Assembly (NCBI GenBank): GCA_018716805.1
Contig: DVJL01000060.1
Coordinates: 1 to 40,954, forward strand
Length of the DNA: 40,954 nucleotides
Origin: Candidatus Faecivicinus avistercoris
GTDB lineage: Bacteria; Bacillota; Clostridia; Christensenellales; Aristaeellaceae
Direction: 5' to 3'
Shown here: one piece after another, positions 15,569 through 24,068 of the stretch
How positions within the stretch are numbered: position 1 is the first letter of the stretch
Layout: every line of letters starts with the position of its first letter
Translations under genes and position numbers: made by a program
Notes under the pieces: model-generated
What the model was told of the DNA's origin: nothing
The model's database searches: none
What the model saw: the letters and a program-made list of their open reading frames with translations, nothing else

Positions 15569-17101
15569 TTACTTGGCAAACTCCACCGCGCGGGTTTCGC
15601 GGATGACGTTGACCTTGATCTGTCCGGGGTATTCCATTTCCTTTTCGATTCGCTTGACGATTTCCTTCGCGAGCACCAGCGTGCCGGCGTCGTTGACGTC
15701 CTCCGGCTTGACGATGATGCGGATCTCGCGGCCGGACTGAATCGCGTAGCAGGTTTCCACGCCGTCGAATCCATTGGCGATGGACTCCAGCTTTTCGAGC
15801 CGCTTGATGTAGTTTTCGAGCGACTCCCTGCGCGCGCCGGGGCGCGCCGCCGAGATGGCGTCTGCCGCCTGAACCAGCACGGCTTCGACCGACTTCGGCT
15901 CGACGTCGTTGTGGTGCGCGGCGATGGCGTTGATGACCAGGTCGTTTTCGTGGAACTTCTTGGCCAGATCCGCGCCGATGGTGACGTGCGTGCCCTCGAC
16001 CTCGTGGTCGATGGCCTTGCCGATGTCGTGCAGCAGGCCCGCGCGCTTGGCCAGCTGGACGTCCGCGCCCAGCTCCGCGGCCATGACGCCCGCCAGATGG
16101 CTGACCTCGACGGAATGGCGCAGTACGTTCTGGCCGTAGCTCGTGCGGTAGCGCATCCGGCCGAGGAGCTTGACCAGCTCGGGGTGGATGCCGTGCAGGT
16201 TCGTGTCGAACACGGCCTGCTCGCCGGCCTCGCGGATCTGCTGGTCGACCTCCTTGCGCGCCTTTTCCACCATTTCCTCGATGCGCGCCGGATGGATGCG
16301 GCCGTCCATGATGAGCTTCTCCAGCGCGATGCGCGCGATCTCACGGCGCACCGGGTCGAACGCGGAGATGATGACGGCTTCGGGCGTGTCGTCGATGATG
16401 AGATCGACGCCGGTCGCCGTCTCGAGGGTGCGGATGTTGCGGCCCTCGCGGCCGATGATGCGGCCCTTCATGTCGTCGTTGGGCAGCGCCACGACGGACA
16501 CCGTGGTCTCGGCCACGTGGTCGGCGGCGCACTTTTGAATCGCGAGCGAGATGATGCTGCGCGCGCGCTTGTCGGCCTCCTCCTTGGCGCGGGCCTCGAC
16601 CTCGCGCACCATGACGGCGGCGTCATGATAGGCATCCTTCTGGATGCGGTCGATCAGCACGCCCTTGGCCTCGTCCGAGGTCATGCCGGCGACGCGCTCC
16701 AGCTCGCTCTGCTGCCTGGCGTGCATCTCGGCGGCCTCGTTTTCGAGGCGCTCGGCCTCGCGGTACTTGTCGTTGAGCGCTTCTTCGCGCATTTCCAGGT
16801 TGTCCAGTTTCTTGTCAAATGCTTCCTCGCGCTGGTTCACTCGGCGCTCCAGCCGCGAAACCTCGTTGCGGCGGTCGCGCACTTCCTTGTCGAGCTCTGA
16901 CTTCAGGCGGATGACTTCCTCTTTTGCCTCGAGGAGGATCTCCTTTTTCCGATCTTCCGCCTTGTGCGTCGCATCCTCGACCAGCTTCATGGCCGTCTCT
17001 TCGCTCTGCCCGATCTTTTTTTCGATCGCGCCCTTGCGATAAAAATACCCGGCTGCGGCGCCAATCACCAGCGCAATCACGGCTGTGATTGCGTAAAACA
17101 T
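15569..17101 (-). CDS. rny: Ribonuclease Y
   Basis: A 510-residue membrane-anchored endoribonuclease that starts bulk mRNA decay in Bacillota. An N-terminal helix (about 3-20) anchors it, and a long charged coiled coil spans about 25-190. The KH domain follows ([20 protein letters not shown]), and the HD phosphohydrolase domain (about 330-425) contains [24 protein letters not shown] and AAHHNDVEP. Length and domain order are typical. AAGGAGGGG precedes ATG 17101. It is transcribed alone from a promoter at 17219-17247 and has its own terminator. Confidence 0.97.
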   Translation of the reverse strand: MFYAITAVIALVIGAAAGYFYRKGAIEKKIGQSEETAMKLVEDATHKAEDRKKEILLEAKEEVIRLKSELDKEVRDRRNEVSRLERRVNQREEAFDKKLDNLEMREEALNDKYREAERLENEAAEMHARQQSELERVAGMTSDEAKGVLIDRIQKDAYHDAAVMVREVEARAKEEADKRARSIISLAIQKCAADHVAETTVSVVALPNDDMKGRIIGREGRNIRTLETATGVDLIIDDTPEAVIISAFDPVRREIARIALEKLIMDGRIHPARIEEMVEKARKEVDQQIREAGEQAVFDTNLHGIHPELVKLLGRMRYRTSYGQNVLRHSVEVSHLAGVMAAELGADVQLAKRAGLLHDIGKAIDHEVEGTHVTIGADLAKKFHENDLVINAIAAHHNDVEPKSVEAVLVQAADAISAARPGARRESLENYIKRLEKLESIANGFDGVETCYAIQSGREIRIIVKPEDVNDAGTLVLAKEIVKRIEKEMEYPGQIKVNVIRETRAVEFAK

Positions 17102-17218
17102 CGTGGCTTCCCCTCCTTATTCTCACTGCCTTACACGAATCTCATCGAAAACTCACGCGCAAAACCGCCAAGTCCTGCGCACATCATTTCATATGCAAAG
17201 TGCACGGCTATCAGAATT

Positions 17219-17247
17219 ATTCTATACGTTCCGAGCCGCAATGTCAA
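17219..17247 (-). promoter_or_regulatory. Promoter of rny (minus strand)
   Basis: On the minus strand, TTGACA (17242-17247), a 17-bp spacer and TAGAAA (17219-17224). The consensus -35 with a weak -10 gives a leader of about 110 nt. Confidence 0.6.
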
Positions 17248-17288
17248 GCAAAGAAATATTATCCTTTGTGCGCATAGATGGATTTTCC

Positions 17289-17317
17289 TTGCGCAAATTT
17301 CCCAAAACGTGTATAAT
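17289..17317 (+). promoter_or_regulatory. Promoter of the polytopic membrane protein gene
   Basis: TTGCGC (17289-17294), a 17-bp spacer and TATAAT (17312-17317). The predicted start is near 17324, where an ATG in frame with the gene happens to lie. Confidence 0.7.
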
Positions 17318-17353
17318 GAAACCATGTTGCGCGCAAAGGAGAGAGCTGCCGCC

Positions 17354-19189
17354 ATGTTCGCCGAAACGTTTGCCGTGCTTCTGCGCGGCGCGCTGTTTTT
17401 TGCTTCGTTCTGCGGGCTGAGCGCTGCGGCGCGCGAGGCGCTGAAGCTCAACCGCTTTGTCGCGCCGTTTTTTTCCGCGTCCTGCGCGATCTGCGCGCTG
17501 ATGTTCGGCGGAATGCTGCGCGCGCTTCCCGTCGCCTTTGGGCTTTTGTATTTCGGCGGCTTTGCCGGGCTGATCTATGTCCACTTTATCCGCCGCGTCC
17601 GGCCGGATTTCGCGCTCATCGGGCTGATGGCGGCCCTTGCCGCGGCGCTCGTTTGGCGATTCTGGGGCACGGCGCTGTTCCGAAACGACGATGTCTCCCA
17701 CTGGGGCCTGGTGGCGCGCTATCTTCTCGAGCACGATGCCTTTCCCGACCGATCGACCGAGCTGGTGTTCTTCCAGTCGTATCCGCTCGGCTCCGCATCG
17801 TTTCTCTATTACGTCTGCCGCGCCGTTGCCAACCGTGAGGGGCTGTACTTCGCGGCGCAGTGCTTCCTGATGGGGCTGGCCTTTTTGCCGCTGCTTGCGC
17901 ACATCCGGCAAAACCGCGGCTTTCTTGCGCCGGTCGCGGCGGGATTGTTTGTGTATCTGTTCAAGTACAACCACGAGCTGGCGACGCTGCAGGTCGATTG
18001 GCTGCTGGCGTTTCTCGCCATCGGCGCGGCGGCCTCTGCAGCCGCGTGCGGCCGCGGCCTGCGCGAGATGCTGACGGCGGCGCTGCCCGCCTGCATCGCC
18101 ATGGTCTACGTCAAGAACAGCGGGCTGTTTTTCGCCGTGGCGACGCTGCTGATCGTCTACCTTCGCGCCGGCGACAGGCGCCGCGCGCGAAGGGCGGTTC
18201 CGGCGGGCGCGGCGGGCGTGGCTGCGGCATATCTGGCGTGGATATTGCACGTCCGGCTGAGCTATGATTCCGGCCTGAGCACGAAGCATGCCGTCTCGCT
18301 GACCGCCTACGCGCAGGAGGCGTCCGAAAAGGGGCTGGCCTTCATCGCCCGGCTTGCGGGCGAGATGCTGGAGGCGCTGGTCCGGCCCGAGGCCTATCAG
18401 CTCATTGTGGCGGCCTTTGTGGCGCTCTGCTTCGCGGCGGTCGCGGCGGTCTGCCGGCTTCGGCCTGAATTCCGGCCGACGCGTGCGGCGGCGTATCGCC
18501 GGTTGGGCGGCGCGGTCGGCGCCTATGCCGCGTGGTACGCGATGCTGTACGCCATGTACGTCTTTTCGATGCCCGCAGAAGAGGCGTCGTGGCTGGCTTC
18601 ATACTTTCGATACAACGCCACGGGGCTGATGTACATGATGGGGCTGTCCGCCTTGGCCATGTTCGATTTCTTTTCACAGGCGAAGCTCCGGGCAGGCCGG
18701 TGGGCGCGGATCGCGTATCCGGCGCTGATCGCAGGCTGCGCCGCGGTGCTGGCGCTGTGCGCGCCGTCCAGTTTCCTGACGCAGCTGTTCGTCCGCGAGT
18801 CCGGACTGATCCCCATCCGCCAGCGCATCGTCGATGCGCGCGAGGCGTTCGATCTGCCCGACGGCGGGCGGTACATGACCTTCACCGTCGATGGCGCGGA
18901 GGGCAGGCGGCCGCGCGGCACGTTCTACTATGTCAAATACGACCTGCAGACCGCCGACCAGCTGGCGATCGTGGCGGGCGAACAGCCGTCCGGCGAGCCG
19001 TTCTACGCATGGGGCGATCCCGACGAGGGCGGCACGTTTGGCGACGACCCCACTGCGTTTATCCGCGAGAACATCGACGATTGCGATGCGCTGATCCTGC
19101 TGGACGAACATCCGCAGTTCGAGGCCATCGCGGAGGAATTCGCGGCCAGCTACGAGGGCGATACGCCGGTCATCTTCACCTGCCGCTGA
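17354..19189 (+). CDS. Large polytopic membrane protein, GT-C glycosyltransferase-like
   Basis: A 611-residue protein with roughly a dozen hydrophobic segments and a C-terminal soluble tail of about 110 residues. The segment FRNDDVSHWGLVARYLLEHD after the first helices resembles the acidic loop of GT-C membrane glycosyltransferases (lipid-linked sugar donor, exterior active site), but I cannot assign a family with certainty. AGGAGAGA lies 9 nt before ATG 17354. An in-frame ATG at 17324 coincides with the predicted transcription start and would give a leaderless form 10 residues longer. The gene stands alone between rny and the pot operon. No terminator is obvious downstream. Confidence 0.6.
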   Translation: MFAETFAVLLRGALFFASFCGLSAAAREALKLNRFVAPFFSASCAICALMFGGMLRALPVAFGLLYFGGFAGLIYVHFIRRVRPDFALIGLMAALAAALVWRFWGTALFRNDDVSHWGLVARYLLEHDAFPDRSTELVFFQSYPLGSASFLYYVCRAVANREGLYFAAQCFLMGLAFLPLLAHIRQNRGFLAPVAAGLFVYLFKYNHELATLQVDWLLAFLAIGAAASAAACGRGLREMLTAALPACIAMVYVKNSGLFFAVATLLIVYLRAGDRRRARRAVPAGAAGVAAAYLAWILHVRLSYDSGLSTKHAVSLTAYAQEASEKGLAFIARLAGEMLEALVRPEAYQLIVAAFVALCFAAVAAVCRLRPEFRPTRAAAYRRLGGAVGAYAAWYAMLYAMYVFSMPAEEASWLASYFRYNATGLMYMMGLSALAMFDFFSQAKLRAGRWARIAYPALIAGCAAVLALCAPSSFLTQLFVRESGLIPIRQRIVDAREAFDLPDGGRYMTFTVDGAEGRRPRGTFYYVKYDLQTADQLAIVAGEQPSGEPFYAWGDPDEGGTFGDDPTAFIRENIDDCDALILLDEHPQFEAIAEEFAASYEGDTPVIFTCR

Positions 19190-19229
19190 GCCCGCGCGTC
19201 ATTACATCAGAAATTCATCAAAAATACAC

Positions 19230-19258
19230 TTGTACATGGGTTGCAAACGTGCTATATT
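19230..19258 (+). promoter_or_regulatory. Promoter of the potABCD operon
   Basis: TTGTAC (19230-19235), a 17-bp spacer and TATATT (19253-19258). The predicted start near 19265 gives a leader of about 130 nt that contains the hairpin described at 19307-19359. Confidence 0.7.
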
Positions 19259-19306
19259 ATTGGTAAGCTATCGATAATCCCGAAGCGGCGGACGGCCGCT
19301 GAACTC

Positions 19307-19359
19307 GCCCAAGGGAGAATGCCGCCCTTGGGCGTGCGCCTGAAATCGAGCGCCCTTGG
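19307..19359 (+). promoter_or_regulatory. Potential alternative hairpins in the potA leader
   Basis: GCCCAAGGG (19307-19315) pairs perfectly with CCCTTGGGC (19325-19333). A second CCCTTGG at 19353-19359 can pair with the same 5' arm, so two mutually exclusive folds are possible upstream of the potA ribosome binding site. No T-run follows either, which argues against a plain terminator. Function unknown. Confidence 0.4.
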
Positions 19360-19393
19360 ATGGGGCGGCCGGTTGACTCAAGGAGGAGTGAGA

Positions 19394-20467
19394 ATGTCCG
19401 ACAACGCGCTGCTGCGGCTGTCTGGCCTTGAAAAGTCGATTGAAGGAACCCAAATTCTTCGCGGGATCTCGCTGGACGTACAGCCCGGCGAATTTGTCAC
19501 GCTGCTCGGCCCGTCCGGCTGCGGCAAGACGACCACGCTTCGCATCATCGCCGGGCTGCTTTCGCCCGACGCCGGCACGGTGTCGCTCGACGGGCGCGAT
19601 ATTACGAACCTCGTTCCCGAAAAGCGCGATGTGAACACCGTCTTTCAGAATTATGCGCTGTTTCCCCACATGAACGTCGAAAAGAACATCTCCTACGGGC
19701 TTCGCGTCCGCGGCGTCAAAAAGCCGGAATGGCAAAGGCGCGTGGCCGAGATGCTCCGATTGGTGCAGCTCGAGGGCTACGAAAAGCGGATGCCGAGCCA
19801 GCTCTCCGGCGGCCAGCGCCAGCGCGTGGCCATCGCGCGCGCCGTCGTGCTCAATCCGAAGCTGCTGCTGCTCGACGAGCCGCTCGGCGCGCTGGATCTG
19901 AAGCTGCGCCAGCAGATGCAGCAGGAGCTGAAGGACATCCAGAAGCGGCTGGGCATCGCGTTTATCTACATCACGCACGATCAGGAAGAGGCGCTGAATA
20001 TGTCCGACCGCATCGCGATCATGCGCGAGGGGCAGTTTGAGCAGATCGGCACGCCGGAGGAGATCTACGAGCACCCGCAGACGCGGTTCGCGGCGGGCTT
20101 CATCGGCCAGACGAACCTGATCGAGATGGACGTGCAGGCCGTCTCGGAGGACGGGCTGACGCTCGCTTACGGCGGCGCATCGGTGCCGGCGCGGAGGGCG
20201 GAATTCCCCGTCCAGCCCGGCGAAAAGGTCGCCCTGAGCCTGCGGACGGAACGCATCGGCTATGCGCGGACGCCGCTGGAGGCCTGCGCGCTGCCGGCCA
20301 CGCTGAAATCGCGCCACTATGCCGGCGGCTCGATGCGCGCCATCCTGAAGATGGAAACCGGGCGCGAGGTGCTAGTGCTGTGCCAGTCGGCGCAGCGCGC
20401 CGAGGGCGAGATTGGCGATCGCGTCTACCTGAGCTGGAATCCGGCCGAGGCGCCGGTCGTTCGCTGA
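19394..20467 (+). CDS. potA: Spermidine/putrescine ABC transporter ATP-binding protein
   Basis: A 357-residue ABC ATPase with Walker A GPSGCGKTT, Q-loop VFQNYALFPHMNV, signature LSGGQRQRVAIARA, Walker B LLLLDEPLGALD and switch His in YITHDQEEAL. A C-terminal TOBE-type regulatory domain follows (about 250-357). AAGGAGGAGTGAGA directly precedes ATG 19394. A longer in-frame form from ATG 19319 is possible but would translate through the leader hairpin. Gene order potA-potB-potC-potD supports polyamine rather than iron or molybdate import. It heads the operon. Confidence 0.93.
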   Translation: MSDNALLRLSGLEKSIEGTQILRGISLDVQPGEFVTLLGPSGCGKTTTLRIIAGLLSPDAGTVSLDGRDITNLVPEKRDVNTVFQNYALFPHMNVEKNISYGLRVRGVKKPEWQRRVAEMLRLVQLEGYEKRMPSQLSGGQRQRVAIARAVVLNPKLLLLDEPLGALDLKLRQQMQQELKDIQKRLGIAFIYITHDQEEALNMSDRIAIMREGQFEQIGTPEEIYEHPQTRFAAGFIGQTNLIEMDVQAVSEDGLTLAYGGASVPARRAEFPVQPGEKVALSLRTERIGYARTPLEACALPATLKSRHYAGGSMRAILKMETGREVLVLCQSAQRAEGEIGDRVYLSWNPAEAPVVR

Positions 20468-20482
20468 CGTGGAGGGAGAGCC

Positions 20483-21376
20483 ATGCAGGAAAACGAAAAC
20501 ATGACCGAGCCGCGAGGCGAGCGCCGCCGCGACCTGAGCTCGCTTGTGCTGAGCGCGCCGATGATCACGTGGACGCTGGTCTTTGTCGGCGCGACGATCC
20601 TCTACATCGTCGTGCTGAGCTTCCTGAAGCGAAGCCCCGACGGCTTTGGCGTGCTGCCGGAGTTCACCTTGGAAAACTACGCCAAGCTGTTCAACGCAAA
20701 CTACGCGCGCGTGTTCTGGAACACGATTGTGCTGGGCCTGCAGACGACGGCGCTGTGCGTGCTGATCGGCTATCCGTTCGGCTACTTCATGGGCCGCGCG
20801 ACGAAGAAATGGCGCACGATCCTGATGCTGCTGGTCATCGTGCCGTTCTGGACGAACGCGCTCATCCGCGTCTACGGCTGGCGCATCCTGCTGGTCGGCA
20901 ACGGGCCGATCAACCAGGGGCTGATGGCGCTGGGACTGATCGACCGGCCGCTGCAGCTGCTCAACACCCACGGCGCGGTGCTGCTGGGCATGGTCTACGC
21001 GCTTCTGCCGTTTATGATTTTGCCGACCTACACCAGCGTGGAGAAGATGGACTGGTCGCTGGTGGACGCCGGGCGCGACATGGGCGCGCGGCCGTGGAAG
21101 GTGTTTCTGACGGTCACGCTGCCGCTGACCGCGCCGGGACTGCTGACCGGCTGTGTGCTGGTGTTTGTGCCGAGCCTGGCGCTGTTCTTCATGTCCGACC
21201 TGCTCGGCGGGCCGAGCGACCTGCTGATCGGCAACCTCGTGCAGGAACAGCTGTTGCAGAGCCGCGACTGGCCGTTTGCGGCGGCGCTGTCGGTGGTGCT
21301 GCTGGTGCTGACGAGCCTGATCATGTTCGTCTACCGCCGCCTCGGCGGAAAGTCGACAGACATATCCATCTTCTGA
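20483..21376 (+). CDS. potB: Spermidine/putrescine ABC transporter permease
   Basis: A 297-residue inner-membrane permease with about six helices. The PotB-like segment VPFWTNALIRVYGWRILL and the EAA loop DAGRDMGARPWKVFLTVTLP are both clear. It forms the channel with PotC. GGAGGGAGAGCC precedes ATG 20483, 15 nt after the potA stop. The terminal VYRRLGGKSTDISIF is complete. Confidence 0.94.
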   Translation: MQENENMTEPRGERRRDLSSLVLSAPMITWTLVFVGATILYIVVLSFLKRSPDGFGVLPEFTLENYAKLFNANYARVFWNTIVLGLQTTALCVLIGYPFGYFMGRATKKWRTILMLLVIVPFWTNALIRVYGWRILLVGNGPINQGLMALGLIDRPLQLLNTHGAVLLGMVYALLPFMILPTYTSVEKMDWSLVDAGRDMGARPWKVFLTVTLPLTAPGLLTGCVLVFVPSLALFFMSDLLGGPSDLLIGNLVQEQLLQSRDWPFAAALSVVLLVLTSLIMFVYRRLGGKSTDISIF

Positions 21377-21386
21377 GGGCGGAGGT

Positions 21387-22187
21387 GTGAGTGAATTGAA
21401 GAAGAGGCGTTCGCCCTGGGCGCCATTGTATCTGACGCTGGTGCTGATTCTGATGTACCTGCCGATCGCGGTGGTCGTGCTGTATTCGTTCAATGCCAAC
21501 ACCAGCCGCTTTCCCACCGCGTTCACCGGCTTTTCCCTGCAATTCTATGAGGCGCTGTTTCGCGACACGCGCGGGCTGCTCGATTCGCTGTGGACGAGCC
21601 TGATCCTCGCCGCGTGCAGCTGCGGCATCGCGATGGTGATCGGCACGCTGGGCGCGATCGGCATGGCCGGGCGGAAGTTCCGCGGGCAGGGCGCGATTGA
21701 GACGCTGTCGCTGTTGCCGATCATGGTGCCCGAGATCATACTGGGCATGGCGTTTCTGGCGGTGTTCACGGCGGTCGGGCTGAAGTTCGGAATGCTCACG
21801 CTGATCCTTGCGCATGTGACGTTCTGCACGCCGTATGTGTTCATCATCGTCAAGGGGCGTCTGGCGGGCATGGACCCGTCGCTTGCGGAGGCGTCGCGCG
21901 ATCTGGGCGCCTCGCCGGTGCGGACGTTTTTCGAGATCACGCTGCCGCTGATCATGCCGGGCGTCCTCTCCGGCGTGATGTTGGCCTTCGCGATGAGCCT
22001 GGACGACTTCGTCATCAGCTTTTTCGTCACCGGCGCGACGACCACGACGCTGCCGCTTCGGATCTATTCTTCCGTCCGAACGGGTGTGTCGCTGCAGGTC
22101 AACGCGCTGTGCACGCTGACGTTGGCGTTCGTCGCCATCGTCATGGCGTTTAAGCAGCTGGTCGTCGACCGGCGCGCCAATCGTTGA
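21387..22187 (+). CDS. potC: Spermidine/putrescine ABC transporter permease
   Basis: A 266-residue permease with six helices, the PotC-type N-terminus LYLTLVLILMYLPIAVVVLY and the EAA loop EASRDLGASPVRTFFEITLP. The start is uncertain: the GGAGG at 21381-21385 is only 1 nt from GTG 21387 but 10 nt from the in-frame TTG 21396, so the true protein may begin three codons later (KKRRSPW). It starts 10 nt after the potB stop. Confidence 0.93.
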   Translation: MSELKKRRSPWAPLYLTLVLILMYLPIAVVVLYSFNANTSRFPTAFTGFSLQFYEALFRDTRGLLDSLWTSLILAACSCGIAMVIGTLGAIGMAGRKFRGQGAIETLSLLPIMVPEIILGMAFLAVFTAVGLKFGMLTLILAHVTFCTPYVFIIVKGRLAGMDPSLAEASRDLGASPVRTFFEITLPLIMPGVLSGVMLAFAMSLDDFVISFFVTGATTTTLPLRIYSSVRTGVSLQVNALCTLTLAFVAIVMAFKQLVVDRRANR

Positions 22188-22257
22188 GACGCCGCTTTCG
22201 CGGCCGATCATACAGGGCGGTTTCGCCCACAACTTTCTCAATAGGGGGTTGGTTTTC

Positions 22258-23301
22258 ATGAAGAAGTTCCTCGCATTGCTGCTTGCGGCGATCCTCGCGG
22301 CCTTTGGCTGCGCTGCCGTTGCAGAGGAGGAAGAGGAGAAGGTGCTCAACATCTTCACCTGGGAAGGCTATTTCGACGAGACGACGCTTGCGCAGTTCAC
22401 CGAAGAGACGGGCATCCAGATCAACTACTCGCCGTTCGCCACCAACGAGGAGATGCTGCTGAGGCTGCAGTCCAACGGCGGTTCGGAGTACGACATCATC
22501 GTCGCCAGCGATTACGCGGTGCAGTCGGCCGCGAACCAGGGCCTGCTGATGGAGCTGGACAAGTCGCTTCTGACCAACTGGGACAACCTCAATCCCGACT
22601 ATCTCGGCCAGTTCTTCGATCCGGAGAACACCTACTCGGTGCCCTACACGGCCGGTTCGCCGATGATCGTGTACGACCCGTCGCAGGTCGAGGGCGAGAT
22701 CACGTCGTTCGCCGACCTGTGGGACGAACAGTTTGCGGACTCCCTCTGGCTGATTGACGACGCGCGCGTCATCATCGGCGAGGTGCTGAAGATGCTGGGC
22801 TACTCCTACAACACCACCGACGAGGCCGAGCTGGCCGAGGCGGCGGCGAAGCTGCAGGAGCTGAAGCCGAACATCCGCATCCTCAACTACGACATGAGCT
22901 ACAACTATCTGGTCGCCGGCGAGGTCAAGGCCGCGTACCTGTTCACGCCCTACGTCGTCAACGCGCTGATGGAGAACCCGAACCTCGTGGCCGTGTTCCC
23001 GAGCGAGGGCATCGGCTTCGGCATCGACAGCATCGTCGTGCCCGTCAACGCGCCGCACCCGGGCAACGCGCACGAGTTCATCAACTTCTACCTGCGCGCG
23101 GACATCGCCGCGACAGTGGCCGAGATGCAGTGGTACATCAACCCGAATCAGGCCGCCGACGAGCTGATCGACCCTGATTACGCCGCCATGTCGCCGTTCC
23201 ACATCCCCGAGGACCTGCTCGCGACCCGCGAGTACGTCGAGGATCTCGGCGAGGACGCGAGCCTGTTCCAGAACATCTGGGATGAGTTCAAGCTGAGCTG
23301 A
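22258..23301 (+). CDS. potD: Spermidine/putrescine-binding protein
   Basis: A 347-residue extracellular binding protein. The signal peptide covers about 1-25; a cysteine in AAFGCAAVAE could be a non-classic lipidation site, or AVA could be cut by signal peptidase I. The mature start KVLNIFTWEGYFDE and the segments GSEYDIIVASDYAV and VPYTAGSPMIVYDP match PotD-type proteins. AGGGGG lies 9 nt before ATG 22258. The 70-nt gap after potC is larger than others in the operon. It is the last gene, closed by the terminator at 23317-23346. Confidence 0.93.
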   Translation: MKKFLALLLAAILAAFGCAAVAEEEEEKVLNIFTWEGYFDETTLAQFTEETGIQINYSPFATNEEMLLRLQSNGGSEYDIIVASDYAVQSAANQGLLMELDKSLLTNWDNLNPDYLGQFFDPENTYSVPYTAGSPMIVYDPSQVEGEITSFADLWDEQFADSLWLIDDARVIIGEVLKMLGYSYNTTDEAELAEAAAKLQELKPNIRILNYDMSYNYLVAGEVKAAYLFTPYVVNALMENPNLVAVFPSEGIGFGIDSIVVPVNAPHPGNAHEFINFYLRADIAATVAEMQWYINPNQAADELIDPDYAAMSPFHIPEDLLATREYVEDLGEDASLFQNIWDEFKLS

Positions 23302-23316
23302 TCAGATCCGGATGCC

Positions 23317-23346
23317 ATCCCCGCCTTCCCAATGGGAGGCGGGGAT
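23317..23346 (+). terminator. Terminator of the potABCD operon
   Basis: ATCCCCGCC (23317-23325) pairs with GGCGGGGAT (23338-23346); an inner TCCC/GGGA extension leaves a 3-nt loop and one bulged base. It is followed by TTTGCTTG and lies 15 bp past the potD stop. Confidence 0.85.
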
Positions 23347-23931
23347 TTTGCTTGCCCGGAACCGGCGCGGGAGGGAAAAGGCCTTTGCGCTTCAGTCGTT
23401 TCCGGCAGCTTGTGCGGCAGGGGCATCCGCGAGCGGTACGTCGCGGTGGACTCCTCGGCGGCCGAGCTGGGCGGCTGGGTGGCCTTTGACGAGATCCACG
23501 CTTCCTTCTACGACATGCGGCTGGGAATGAAGGACTTTTCCGTCTACGATTTGCAGGAGAAGCGGCATTATCCCGAGGGGACGCTGACCATCCAGCACGA
23601 GGACTGGGCGTTCATGCGCGAGCTGGACGGCTTCATTCCCACGGTTTACAAAATCCGGATGGAGGTGCAGGACGGCGCCCTCGAGGTGGAGGCCCACGTC
23701 GGAAACGCGAGCACATGGGGCGTCACCTTTCAGGTGCCGGACAACCCCGTCGCAACGCTGACGTTCGACAGGGTCGAGGGGCGGTTCACCGGCATCCATG
23801 GCGCCGTGCGGCCGCTGACCGGCGGGCGGGGCGTGCTCTCCGTGCGCCAGTGGCACGCCTATCCGAACCTCCTGCCCCGCGAGCTGTACAGCGACGAGGG
23901 GAGGACCGGGGAGAAGTTCGACACGCTGTGA
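23332..23931 (+). pseudogene. Hypothetical protein, probably a 5'-truncated remnant
   Basis: The open frame gives 199 residues, but its first ATG is inside the potD terminator hairpin without a ribosome binding site. The first 30 or so codons run through the dispersed repeat at 23381-23422. Protein-like sequence begins only at about residue 33 (RERYVAVDSSAAELGGWVAF) and continues to the end as a likely beta-rich domain (HASFYDMRLGMKDFSVYDLQ, HEDWAFMRELDGF, NASTWGVTFQVPDN). I do not recognise the family; a lipocalin- or CrtC-like fold is a guess. A GTG at 23446 could start a 161-residue version but also lacks a good ribosome binding site. It may be a remnant fused to intergenic sequence by rearrangement. 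Confidence 0.45.
23381..23422 (+). repeat. Diverged dispersed repeat, copy 2
   Basis: Matches the minus strand of 15239-15283 at about 33 of 41 aligned positions. It lies 35 bp beyond the potD terminator hairpin, itself similar to the hairpin next to copy 1. It falls where the following open frame loses protein-like character. Confidence 0.5.
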
Positions 23932-23965
23932 GCGCAGGTTGCGTGCGATGGCCGGGCATTGGAAA

Positions 23966-23993
23966 GGGGTTGTCCCGTTCATCGGGACACCCC
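23966..23993. repeat. Inverted repeat between hypothetical gene and htrA-like gene
   Basis: A stem of 11 pairs with one bulged T (GGGGTTGTCCCG against CGGGACACCCC) in the 137-bp convergent gap. It lacks a T-run on the plus side, so it could end transcription of the upstream fragment only weakly. Confidence 0.45.
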
Positions 23994-24008
23994 GCAAAGC
24001 GCTGAAAA

Positions 24009-24036
24009 ATCCGGCGAGGCATTTGCCCCGCCGGAT
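24009..24036 (-). terminator. Terminator of the HtrA-like protease gene
   Basis: On the minus strand ATCCGGCG (24036-24029) pairs with CGCCGGAT (24016-24009), followed at once by TTTTTC. It lies 33 bp past the stop at 24069. A strong intrinsic terminator. Confidence 0.85.
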
Positions 24037-24068
24037 GGATGTCTGCTTGCGCAGGGGAATCGGTTTGA

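Noticed and set aside
19319..19393. Longer potA starting at ATG 19319
   Set aside because: The added 25 residues come from the hairpin leader and a much better ribosome binding site precedes ATG 19394, where homologues start.
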